Assembly (NCBI GenBank): GCA_031553655.1
Contig: JAVBLG010000026.1
Location: 1-12,598, forward strand
Direction of reading: 5' to 3'
DNA length: 12,598 nucleotides
Source of the DNA: JAVBLG01 sp031553655
Lineage (GTDB): Bacteria > Desulfobacterota > Desulfovibrionia > Desulfovibrionales > Desulfovibrionaceae
Below, piece by piece: positions 6,956 through 12,598 of the stretch (positions are counted from its first letter, which is position 1; every line of letters starts with the position of its first letter). The notes below the pieces were generated by a model. That model did not search any database. It was not told the origin of the DNA and saw only the letters and a program-made list of their open reading frames with translations. The translations under genes and the position numbers were made by a program.

Positions 6956-7947
6956 TTCCACTTCCCCTCAATTTCATTTCCGCAGCTTGGGCATTTGCCG
7001 TCCGGAGAAAGGAGCTTTACGGAAAAGCCCTGTCTTGTGGCAAAAGGTTCGCCGCACGCGGGGCAGAAAGTGGTGTTTTCCCACCCCGCGTTGCCAATAT
7101 AAACATAATTCAGCCCGGCGGCCAGGCCGATTTTATACGCTCTTTCAATGCTTTCCGCTGAAGTTGCCGGGTGATGGGCCATTTTATAGGCTCCGTGAAA
7201 GCGCGAAATGTGCCAGGGCACGCCCGGCCCCAGTTCTTTGCGGATGAAGGAGGCCAAATCGGCCAGCTCAGCCGGATCGTCATTGAGGCCGGGAATAAGC
7301 AGCGTGGTTACTTCAACCCAGTTGCCAGCCCTGACCATGGTTTTCAGATTGTCCAACACCGGGTTCAGCCTGGCATGGCAATATTTTTTATAAAAATTGT
7401 CGTTGAAGGCTTTGAGGTCGATATTGGCGGCGACAATATTCTGCGGCAGAGCGGCCAAGGCCTCGGCGCTCATGAAACCGTTGGAAACCAGCACACAGGG
7501 CATGTCCGCCGCTTCCAGGGCGGTGGCGCGCATGAGTTCGAAAAACACCGTGGGTTCGTTATAGGTAAACGATATGCTGGCCGCGCCCCGGCTTCTGGCG
7601 GCCGACACCAGGGCGGCCGGAGATGTTGCCTGACCGGCGATGTGCCCGGTTTCCGCCGGAAGACGCGAGATATCGTGATTCTGGCAGAAATCGCAGGCAA
7701 AGTTGCAGCCCACCGTGCCGAAGGAAAACGTTGTTGTGCCGGGCATGAAGTGATAGAGCGGCTTTTTTTCAATGGGATCAATGTTCACGGCGGCCACGCG
7801 GTCGCCCACAAGCGTGTGAAGCTCGCCGTCGATATTCGCGCGCACCGCGCATTTGCCTTTTTTTCCCTCAACAACAACGCAGCAATGGGCGCATAATCCG
7901 CAAAGCACGCTTTTATCGGCCCGTTTGGAAAACAGCTCGGCCAGCAT
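6952..7947 (-). CDS. amrS: AmrS: AmmeMemoRadiSam-system radical SAM enzyme
   Basis: This radical SAM protein of the PflA-like AmrS family has 331 residues from ATG 7947. The SAM-cluster motif CNFACDFC gives Cys81, Cys85 and Cys88. A Cys-rich N-terminus (Cys16, 19, 22 and 33, in CGLCAHCC and GKCAVR) and a C-terminal zinc-ribbon-like pair (Cys295/298 and Cys319/322) frame the barrel. FTYNEP, NIDLKAFN and LIPGLND are typical of the group. The family is named for linkage with Memo and AMMECR1 genes, absent here; its reaction is not established to my knowledge. A perfect AGGAGGT (7954-7960) six bases before ATG fixes the start; an in-frame TTG at 7971 is less likely. That Shine-Dalgarno lies within the last codons of the preceding gene, and the amrS stop overlaps the cobO start. 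Confidence 0.88.
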   Translation of the reverse strand: MLAELFSKRADKSVLCGLCAHCCVVVEGKKGKCAVRANIDGELHTLVGDRVAAVNIDPIEKKPLYHFMPGTTTFSFGTVGCNFACDFCQNHDISRLPAETGHIAGQATSPAALVSAARSRGAASISFTYNEPTVFFELMRATALEAADMPCVLVSNGFMSAEALAALPQNIVAANIDLKAFNDNFYKKYCHARLNPVLDNLKTMVRAGNWVEVTTLLIPGLNDDPAELADLASFIRKELGPGVPWHISRFHGAYKMAHHPATSAESIERAYKIGLAAGLNYVYIGNAGWENTTFCPACGEPFATRQGFSVKLLSPDGKCPSCGNEIEGKWK

Positions 7948-7951
7948 AAAC

Positions 7952-8695
7952 TTACCTCCTCGGGCGGCCAAAAGGCGCGGGCTGCCACGGCGGCGAAAGC
8001 GGCTGCGGATGAGCGGGCGTTGGCTGCGGCCATAATTTGGGCTGCGAGCCGGAGCCTGGCACCGGGTTGGGAGCCTGGTACGGTGGATTTGGTTGAGGTG
8101 GCCACGGCTTGGGATCCGGATACGGTGGACTTGGTTGAGGCGGCCATGGCTTGGGATTCGGATTGGGTTGAGGCGGCCACGGCTTGGGATTCGGTCCCGG
8201 CTTAGGCGGGTAAGGAGGCCTGGGGCCGGGACCCGGCTGCGGGCCGGGTTGCCATTGATTCGGGTTAACCTGCGGGTAAATATATAGAGGCGTATTTTGT
8301 TGTTGATTATTTTGGCGAGGGGCGATCACATCGGTAACCTTGTCACCGGTTTGCGGATCAGTATATACTCTGACCTGCCCAGGTTGCGAGCCGGGCTGCC
8401 ACTGATTCTGGTTTCCCTGCGGATAAACATACGGAGACTGGTATTGTTGTTGATCATATTGGCGAGGGGCGATCACATCGGTGACCCTGTCACCGGTTTG
8501 CGGATCGGTATTTACCCTGACCTGCCCTCTGGTCGAGTTTATATAGTCTCCTCCAGATCCGCCTTGCGAATAAGACTGGGCATGCGCGGGTTTAGTGTCT
8601 ATATCCTGCGGTAATACAAGCGCAAAAAAACCGAGCAGTACAGCCGCAGCCTTTGCGGTGGAGTCGCATTGCTTTATATGTTGCATAAAAAGCAT
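7952..8695 (-). CDS. Exported proline-rich protein with two 49-residue repeats (function unknown)
   Basis: I do not recognise this 247-residue family. A signal-peptide-like N-terminus (hydrophobic about 17-29, possible cleavage at AHA|Q near 39) suggests export. Two tandem 49-residue repeats follow (57-105 and 106-154), sharing TDPQTGD, VTDVIAPRQ, a QQQ patch and NQWQPG. Residues 155-247 are strongly Pro-rich, with repeated PKPWPPQP units, and end in basic RPRR. There are no Cys residues after the signal region and no obvious catalytic motif. It could be a wall- or envelope-spanning spacer or an assembly scaffold; this is speculation. GAAGGTG lies just upstream of ATG 8695 and supports that start over the ATG at 8686. 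As first gene of the operon with amrS, cobO and the EFR1 gene, it is an odd partner for cytoplasmic redox enzymes. Confidence 0.75.
   Translation of the reverse strand: MLFMQHIKQCDSTAKAAAVLLGFFALVLPQDIDTKPAHAQSYSQGGSGGDYINSTRGQVRVNTDPQTGDRVTDVIAPRQYDQQQYQSPYVYPQGNQNQWQPGSQPGQVRVYTDPQTGDKVTDVIAPRQNNQQQNTPLYIYPQVNPNQWQPGPQPGPGPRPPYPPKPGPNPKPWPPQPNPNPKPWPPQPSPPYPDPKPWPPQPNPPYQAPNPVPGSGSQPKLWPQPTPAHPQPLSPPWQPAPFGRPRR
7954..7960 (-). promoter_or_regulatory. amrS Shine-Dalgarno embedded in the upstream gene's terminal codons
   Basis: On the minus strand AGGAGGTAA encodes the last two Arg codons and stop of the proline-rich protein and is also a perfect ribosome site for amrS, whose ATG starts four bases after the TAA. 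Ribosomes finishing the first gene would occupy this site, so coupled translation or reinitiation is likely. The site decides the amrS start at 7947. Confidence 0.8.
8091..8195 (-). repeat. Short GC-rich tandem repeats encoding PKPWPPQP units
   Basis: Three copies of a block beginning GGTTGAGG on the plus strand start at 8091, 8133 and 8166, so the unit lengths are 42 and 33 bases, both multiples of three. The nine-base difference corresponds to a Pro/Tyr insertion. Such arrays often vary in copy number between strains. Confidence 0.7.
8234..8527 (-). repeat. Two 147-base in-frame tandem repeats
   Basis: Copies at 8381-8527 and 8234-8380 encode residues 57-105 and 106-154 of the proline-rich protein. 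They are most alike around GGCGAGGGGCGATCACATCG on the plus strand, which begins at 8461 and at 8314, exactly 147 bases apart. The unit is a whole number of codons, so copy-number change would keep the frame. Confidence 0.85.
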
Positions 8696-8714
8696 ATTTC
8701 ACCTTCATTTGTTC

Positions 8715-8745
8715 TTGCGGTTCAGGGGGGAAAGCGCCTATTATC
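8715..8745. promoter_or_regulatory. Divergent promoter region between purM and the proline-rich operon
   Basis: On the plus strand TTGCGG (8715-8720), an 18-base spacer and TATTAT (8739-8744) form a reasonable purM promoter. On the minus strand the same bases read GATAAT (8745 to 8740), a five-of-six -10 for the opposite operon, without a clear -35. Both genes must start within this 83-base gap, so overlapping, opposed promoters are plausible. No purine riboswitch or cobalamin riboswitch fits in the gap. Confidence 0.4.
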
Positions 8746-8778
8746 ATCCTTCAAAATGAAAGCAAAGGAGCACAGCAA

Positions 8779-9831
8779 ATGCCGTTTGGACGTTCCAAAG
8801 CATATACCGACGCGGGGGTGAACATCAGCGCCGGTTATGAACTCGTAAACCGCATCCGGGACAAGGTGGCCAAAACGCGTACGCCCGGCGTGGTATCTGA
8901 ATTGGGCGGCTTTGGCGGTCTTTTTCGGCCGGACCTGGGGGGCATGGAAGCTCCCGTACTGGTGTCTTCAACTGACGGCGTCGGTACAAAGTTAAAGCTT
9001 GCTTTTGAATATAACAAGCATGACACTATAGGCATAGACCTTGTAGCCATGAGCGTCAACGATATTCTGGTACAGGGCGCACGCCCGCTGTTTTTTCTTG
9101 ATTATTTCGCCACCGGCAAGCTGGACGTGGAAAAGGCCGAGCAGGTTATTGCCGGCATAGCCGAAGGCTGCTGCCAGGCCGGATGCGCCCTTTTAGGCGG
9201 AGAAACAGCGGAAATGCCCGATATGTATCGTGAAGGCGAATATGATCTGGCCGGTTTCTGCGTGGGCATAGTTGACAGCCACAAGATTGTGGACGGTTCC
9301 ACCATACGTAAGGGAGACCGGCTGGTGGGTATAGCCTCGTCCGGGCTGCATTCCAACGGATATTCCTTGGCGCGCAAAATTCTGGCCGCCGAGAATCTTT
9401 CCGCCGACGATATTTTCCCCGGAACCGAACGCTCCGTGCGCGATGTGCTGCTCACCCCCACTATCATCTATGTGGATGCCGTGCGCCACCTTTTGCGCGA
9501 TTTGGACATAAAGGGTATGGCCCACATCACCGGCGGCGGCATTTACGAAAATGTACCGCGCAGCCTGCCCACGCAGGTAGAGGCGCGTATCAATTTCGGC
9601 TCCTGGCAAATTAGCCCGGAATTTCAATGGCTCAAGGAAAAGGGTAATCTCGAATGGCGGGAAATGCTGCAGATTTTTAACTGCGGCATAGGCTATGTGC
9701 TGGTGGTGTCGCAAGATATTATCGATGAATTGATAGGGAGGCTCAGCGGCATGAACATGCGTGCCTACGACCTGGGGTCTGTCGAGATACGTCGAAATAA
9801 GGAAATTGAACAGGTCATTATAGAATTTTAA
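8779..9831 (+). CDS. purM: Phosphoribosylformylglycinamidine cyclo-ligase (AIR synthetase)
   Basis: PurM closes the imidazole ring of purines: FGAM plus ATP gives AIR, ADP and phosphate, in the cytoplasm. At 350 residues it has the normal length. Motifs in order are STDGVGTKLK (64-73), GIDLVAMSVNDILVQGARP (85-103), GGETAEMP (140-147), GLHSNGYSL (189-197), TGGGIYENVPR (251-261) and FNCGIGYVLVV (300-310); the family usually has Met where Cys302 sits in the last one. AAGGAG is placed well before ATG 8779. No purN or other pur gene adjoins, although purM and purN are often neighbours. Downstream is the MITE-like element, not a clear terminator. The nearby divergent promoter probably drives it. 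Confidence 0.97.
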   Translation: MPFGRSKAYTDAGVNISAGYELVNRIRDKVAKTRTPGVVSELGGFGGLFRPDLGGMEAPVLVSSTDGVGTKLKLAFEYNKHDTIGIDLVAMSVNDILVQGARPLFFLDYFATGKLDVEKAEQVIAGIAEGCCQAGCALLGGETAEMPDMYREGEYDLAGFCVGIVDSHKIVDGSTIRKGDRLVGIASSGLHSNGYSLARKILAAENLSADDIFPGTERSVRDVLLTPTIIYVDAVRHLLRDLDIKGMAHITGGGIYENVPRSLPTQVEARINFGSWQISPEFQWLKEKGNLEWREMLQIFNCGIGYVLVVSQDIIDELIGRLSGMNMRAYDLGSVEIRRNKEIEQVIIEF

Positions 9832-9856
9832 GGGCGTATTTTACCTTTGGCTTTGC

Positions 9857-10107
9857 TAGGGGTTGCCTCCAAATGCATCTTTTGTCCAATGGCTGCGTCA
9901 TTTATCCGCCGCACTGCGCCGCATTGGATGTCGGCGGGCGAAGCCCGACCGACGCGGCTTGGCGGCTCAAAGGCGCGGCACGCCGCGCGACTGCCGTCGG
10001 CTTTAAGGCCTTTTTGCTCCGGTCGAGTACCATAAGACACTCGCTTCGCAAATAGGCCCGCTTTCCTTGCCCTTGAGTCAAAATCCGCTATTTGGAGACA
10101 GCCCCTA
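9857..10107. mobile_element. MITE-like element with terminal inverted repeats (251 bases)
   Basis: The ends are TAGGGGTTGCCTCCAAA (9857-9873) and TTTGGAGACAGCCCCTA (10091-10107), which pair at 15 of 17 positions. Looser similarity continues inward for about 12 bases. Both ends carry TA outside GGGG/CCCC, as expected for TA target duplication (IS630/mariner-like), though other families are possible. The interior has no credible gene. It is GC-rich and full of dyads: a hairpin at 9931-9952 (CGGGC-GAA-GCCCG extended by TCGG/CCGA), the palindrome GCGCGGC-AC-GCCGCGC (9973-9988), and TCCAATG (9885-9891) with CATTGGA (9922-9928). It fills nearly all of the 298-base gap between the 3' ends of purM and tupC and may act as a two-way transcription stop. 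Confidence 0.6.
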
Positions 10108-10129
10108 AAAGGCGTTCTTAAGCCGGTAG

Positions 10130-10828
10130 TTATTCCCCGAAGCGGAACCAGGAAGCTCCCAGCTGCTCCAGCCAAGCCTGATCGTGGCTGGCGGTGATCA
10201 GCGTTGCGCCGTTGCGCACGGCCTCACACACGGCTTCTTGGATGGCTGCGGCGCTTTTGTTGTCCAGATTTGAGGTGGGCTCGTCAAGAAGAAGGGCCAG
10301 GGGCTTAAGCACAAGCCTGGCGGCCAGGGCCACACGTTGCTTTTCACCACCGGAAAGCTCGCGCCACTGGCGGTTGATAAATTTTTCCGGCTCAAAACCC
10401 ACCGCAGCCAGAGCTTCTTCAGCTTTTGGCCGCAAATTATCTCTTATTCCCCTCATGCGCAGCCCGAATACCACATTTTCAAATACCGAGCGTTTCAGAA
10501 GATATGGCTCCTGTAAAAGCAAAGTGGCTTCCAGGCGCGGGTTCACCCCGAGTGTGCCGTTGAATTTTATTCGTCCCTGATCCGGCTTGTCCAGAAAGGC
10601 CAGCAGGCGCAAAAACGTGCTCTTGCCGGAACCGTTGGGCCCCACCAAGGCCAGAGCGCTGCCGCGCTTGACGCTAAGCTCGGCGATATCCAGTACTTTG
10701 CGGCCGCTGTAGCCGTGGATGAGATTGGTAATTTCGTACAGCGCGTCTTCCGCCCGAGAGCCTGACTCGCGGTTGTCCGCTCTTTCCGAAGTTTTGATAC
10801 GCGCAAATTTGTCTTCTGTGGCGTTCAC
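10130..10828 (-). CDS. tupC: Tungstate ABC transporter ATP-binding protein
   Basis: This 232-residue ATPase powers the TupABC tungstate importer on the inner face of the membrane. Motifs are Walker A GPNGSGKST (63-71), Q-loop Gln106 in LLLQEPYL, signature LSGGEKQR (158-165), Walker B LALLLDEP (177-184), D-loop SNLD (186-189) and switch His215. An N-terminal extension of about 28 polar residues precedes the usual first strand. The GTG start at 10828 overlaps the tupB stop as GTGA, with AGGAG seven bases before, so translation is coupled. The ATPase alone is not substrate-diagnostic; the assignment rests on tupA and gene order. Confidence 0.88.
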   Translation of the reverse strand: MNATEDKFARIKTSERADNRESGSRAEDALYEITNLIHGYSGRKVLDIAELSVKRGSALALVGPNGSGKSTFLRLLAFLDKPDQGRIKFNGTLGVNPRLEATLLLQEPYLLKRSVFENVVFGLRMRGIRDNLRPKAEEALAAVGFEPEKFINRQWRELSGGEKQRVALAARLVLKPLALLLDEPTSNLDNKSAAAIQEAVCEAVRNGATLITASHDQAWLEQLGASWFRFGE

Positions 10829-11520
10829 GGCTTGCTCCTGGCTTTCAGAGCGGTCAAGGCCACGTTTACGGCAAAGGCCATGGCCAGCAGAACAATACCC
10901 AAGGCAATGCCCTGGGCGAATTCGCCCTTGCCTGTTTCAAGAGCTATGGCCGTGGTTATGGTACGGGTATGCCACTTGATGTTGCCGCCCAGCATCATGG
11001 CAATGCCAACTTCGGTTACCACTCGTCCGAAAGCGGCCACAGCCGTGAGCATTACTTCAAAGCGCAGTTCCCACATGGTGGCCAGGGCCAGTTGCCAACC
11101 TCCGGCCCCCAGAGTGGCCAGGGTTTGACGGCAGCGGATGTCGAGGCTTTCCACATTCTGCGCGGTAAGGGAGGTAATGATGGGGAGGGCCAGTATGGTC
11201 TGGCCTATGGCCATGCCTTCTATGGTAAAAAGCAGCCCCAGGTCGCCAAGAGGGCCCAGGCGGCAGATCATGGCGTAAACCAGGAGGCCGATCAAAACAG
11301 TGGGAAAGGCCAGCAGAGTGTCGGAAACAAGCCTGACAAAGCGCTTACCCGGAAAATTGAAATAGCCCAGGGCAAAGCCGCAGGGCAGGCCGATAAGCAG
11401 GGCCGCACCCATGGAAAGGCAGGTGGACTTGATCGTGATCATTACTGTGGAGAATGTTTCAGGATCAAGATTGATGAGGAGGAAGAAGGCGGTCTTGAGA
11501 CCGTCAGCAAGAAAATCCAT
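10825..11520 (-). CDS. tupB: Tungstate ABC transporter permease
   Basis: The 231-residue product is an ABC importer permease with about five to six membrane helices, for example about 29-53, 62-85 and 198-224. A cytoplasmic loop at about 125-150 (SLDIRCRQTLATLGAGGWQ) holds the EAA-like coupling segment with its conserved Gly. Length and sequence fit the TupB class, related to but shorter than many molybdate permeases. The ATG at 11520 follows the tupA stop by 18 bases, but no good Shine-Dalgarno lies in that gap, only AT-rich then GC-rich sequence. Expression may depend on coupling with tupA or be deliberately low. No better downstream start exists before Met27. The 3' end overlaps tupC by four bases. 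Confidence 0.88.
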   Translation of the reverse strand: MDFLADGLKTAFFLLINLDPETFSTVMITIKSTCLSMGAALLIGLPCGFALGYFNFPGKRFVRLVSDTLLAFPTVLIGLLVYAMICRLGPLGDLGLLFTIEGMAIGQTILALPIITSLTAQNVESLDIRCRQTLATLGAGGWQLALATMWELRFEVMLTAVAAFGRVVTEVGIAMMLGGNIKWHTRTITTAIALETGKGEFAQGIALGIVLLAMAFAVNVALTALKARSKP

Positions 11521-11538
11521 GGGCGCGGCTTTTAAATA

Positions 11539-12378
11539 TTACTTCTTATCTGCGTTAGGGAAGAACAGCTGCTTGCCTTCAAGCTTGAATTCGGCAATGC
11601 GCTTCTGGGTTTTGGGGCTGGCCATCCATGCGGAATACTTGGCGGCCAGATCTTTATTGGCCTTGGGGCACTGAGCCGGATTGACCAGGATCACGCTGTA
11701 CTGGTTGAAGAGCTTGTTGTCGCCTTCCACCACAATGGCGAGCTTGTTGGTGTCTTTATGTTGCCCGGCAAACTTAATCCAGGTGCCGCGATCGGTAAGG
11801 GCGTAACCGTTCTTTTCGGCGGCCATATTCAGAGTGGCCATCATGCCCTGACCGGCCTGCACATACCAGGGATCCTTGTCGGGCACGGCCAAGCCAACTT
11901 CTTTCCAGAGCTGCTGTTCGGTCTTGTGGGTACCCGAGTCGTCGCCGCGGCTGATGAAAGTTGCCTTGGCGGCGGAAATGCCCTTCAGGGCTTCGGCCGC
12001 ATTTTTGCCCTTGATTTTGGCCGGATCACCGACAGGGCCGACTATAACAAAGTCATTGTACATGATCTGGCGGCGGTCGATGCCGTGCCCGGCTTCCACA
12101 AATTTTTTCTCGGCGCCGGGGGCATGCACCAGCAACACGTCGACGTCGCAATTTTCACCGTGTTTCAGGGCTTTTCCGGTGCCTACCGCCACCCATTTGA
12201 GGTCAATGCCGGTCTCGGCCTTGAAAAAAGGATTGAGATATTCAAGCAGGCCGGAATCTTGAGTGCTGGTGGTGGTGGCCATCATCAGCTCTTTTGCGGC
12301 GGCTTTTTTGTCGGCGGCCTGAGCCTGACCGGCGGCAAAAAGTAAAACAGCGGCAAACAGAACGACAAGTTTTTTCAT
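11539..12378 (-). CDS. tupA: Tungstate-binding periplasmic protein
   Basis: TupA captures tungstate in the periplasm and delivers it to TupBC. The 279-residue precursor has a signal peptide (Lys2-Lys3, hydrophobic core, cleavage AQA|A after residue 21). The family signature TTTSTQDSGLL (35-45) marks the oxyanion site, and SRGDDSGTHKTE (143-154) is the second conserved block; its Arg144 is probably the arginine reported to matter for tungstate binding in a Desulfovibrio TupA (inferred, not aligned). YALTDRGTW (192-200) is also conserved. This TTTST pattern separates TupA from molybdate-binding ModA. AAGGAG is eight bases before ATG 12378. In Desulfovibrio, tungsten is used by formate dehydrogenases and aldehyde oxidoreductases. 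It heads the tupABC operon. Confidence 0.93.
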   Translation of the reverse strand: MKKLVVLFAAVLLFAAGQAQAADKKAAAKELMMATTTSTQDSGLLEYLNPFFKAETGIDLKWVAVGTGKALKHGENCDVDVLLVHAPGAEKKFVEAGHGIDRRQIMYNDFVIVGPVGDPAKIKGKNAAEALKGISAAKATFISRGDDSGTHKTEQQLWKEVGLAVPDKDPWYVQAGQGMMATLNMAAEKNGYALTDRGTWIKFAGQHKDTNKLAIVVEGDNKLFNQYSVILVNPAQCPKANKDLAAKYSAWMASPKTQKRIAEFKLEGKQLFFPNADKK

Positions 12379-12416
12379 GAAAGTTGCTCCTTATGGCATT
12401 TAAATTTGATGGTTTT

Positions 12417-12434
12417 TTGCCATATGTTTGGCAA
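12417..12434. promoter_or_regulatory. 18-base perfect palindrome upstream of tupA (candidate operator)
   Basis: TTGCCATATGTTTGGCAA has perfect six-base arms, TTGCCA and TGGCAA, around a six-base centre. It lies 39-56 bases before the tupA start, a usual place for a repressor site. A metal-responsive regulator such as a ModE/TunR-type protein is possible, but the sequence does not match a consensus I can vouch for. Confidence 0.4.
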
Positions 12435-12460
12435 TATACATATACGTAACAACATATATT
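12433..12460. repeat. AT-rich inverted repeat upstream of tupA
   Basis: AATATA (12433-12438) and TATATT (12455-12460) are inverted arms around a 16-base centre that itself contains CATATAC and ACATAT. AT-rich TATAT-type half-sites recall ModE operators in general form only. The repeat may also overlap the tupA promoter: on the minus strand TTGCCT, a 17-base spacer and TATGTT is a weak match. Bases 12461-12568 show no gene. Confidence 0.3.
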
Positions 12461-12568
12461 AAGGGCAGAGCAAAGGCAATGGGGATGAGATAATTTATCA
12501 GGCACGACGCGGGATTGGGTATTGGGACGGCATCAGTCGTAAGCGGAGACGTGTAAAACGAAAGTTTT

Positions 12569-12598
12569 GGAAGGGGAAGGGGAAGGGGAAGGGGAAGG
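12569..12598 (+). repeat. GGGGAA hexanucleotide array (truncated by the window)
   Basis: Bases 12573-12596 are four exact GGGGAA units, with partial units on both sides, running off the window. Four GGGG runs with AA loops meet the usual rule for an intramolecular G-quadruplex on the plus strand, which is the template strand for tupA. Homopurine arrays like this are prone to slippage. Its full length and the next gene are not visible. Confidence 0.85.

Noticed and set aside
7171..7896. Long plus-strand frame (241 codons) opposite amrS
   Set aside because: It is antisense to a well-supported radical SAM gene and has no motif of its own.
8091..8527. CRISPR-like repeats
   Set aside because: The repeats are contiguous, in frame and protein-coding, with no unique spacers between identical short repeats.
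8696..8778. Cobalamin riboswitch ahead of the amrS-cobO operon
   Set aside because: The leader is only 83 bases, with no B12-box-like segment or multi-stem structure.
9828..10175. Open frames across the purM-tupC gap (9828-10175 minus; 9847-10035 and 9873-10055 plus)
   Set aside because: They span the hairpin-rich MITE-like element, lack ribosome sites, and their peptides read as translated GC-rich palindromes without family features.
12379..12598. Molybdenum or tungsten cofactor riboswitch upstream of tupA
   Set aside because: The region is AT-rich with only short palindromes; the long GC-rich paired elements of that riboswitch class are absent.

Overview
The window looks like chromosome from a sulfate-reducing bacterium of the Desulfovibrio group. 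This is inferred from gene content and protein style, not from a marker gene: a complete tungstate ABC importer (tupABC), an AmrS-type radical SAM enzyme, a corrinoid adenosyltransferase beside a flavodoxin-ferredoxin protein, a short CstA, and moderately GC-rich coding sequence. No rRNA, tRNA or CRISPR array was seen.

Layout. Positions 1-1587 hold most or all of an IS1182-type insertion sequence with an intact DDE transposase and a lower-GC look than its neighbours. A composite inverted repeat (1588-1648) follows directly. Two plus-strand envelope genes come next in one unit: a membrane-anchored CapA-type protein and an exported CAP/SCP-domain protein. A separate plus-strand gene encodes a CstA-family transporter. 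Convergent with it is a four-gene minus-strand operon (8695 to 5630): an exported proline-rich repeat protein, AmrS, a CobO/BtuR adenosyltransferase, and an EFR1-type flavodoxin/2[4Fe-4S] protein. These genes are tightly packed: one stop codon overlaps the next gene's Shine-Dalgarno, and there is one ATGA overlap. An 83-base divergent region separates this operon from plus-strand purM.

Past purM lies a 251-base non-coding, GC-rich, hairpin-forming element with about 17-base terminal inverted repeats flanked by TA, probably a MITE. It sits between the convergent 3' ends of purM and the minus-strand tupABC operon (12378 to 10130). Upstream of tupA are an 18-base perfect palindrome, an AT-rich inverted repeat, and, at the window edge, a GGGGAA hexanucleotide array with G-quadruplex potential.

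How the genes work together. TupABC would supply tungsten, used in Desulfovibrio by formate dehydrogenases and aldehyde oxidoreductases. The AmrS-CobO-EFR1 block suggests low-potential redox chemistry: the iron-sulfur flavoprotein could reduce cob(II)alamin for the adenosyltransferase, the radical SAM cluster, or both. This is the most interesting inference in the window. No clearly new defence or mobile system was found. The least understood items are the proline-rich repeat protein that heads this operon and the MITE-like element.
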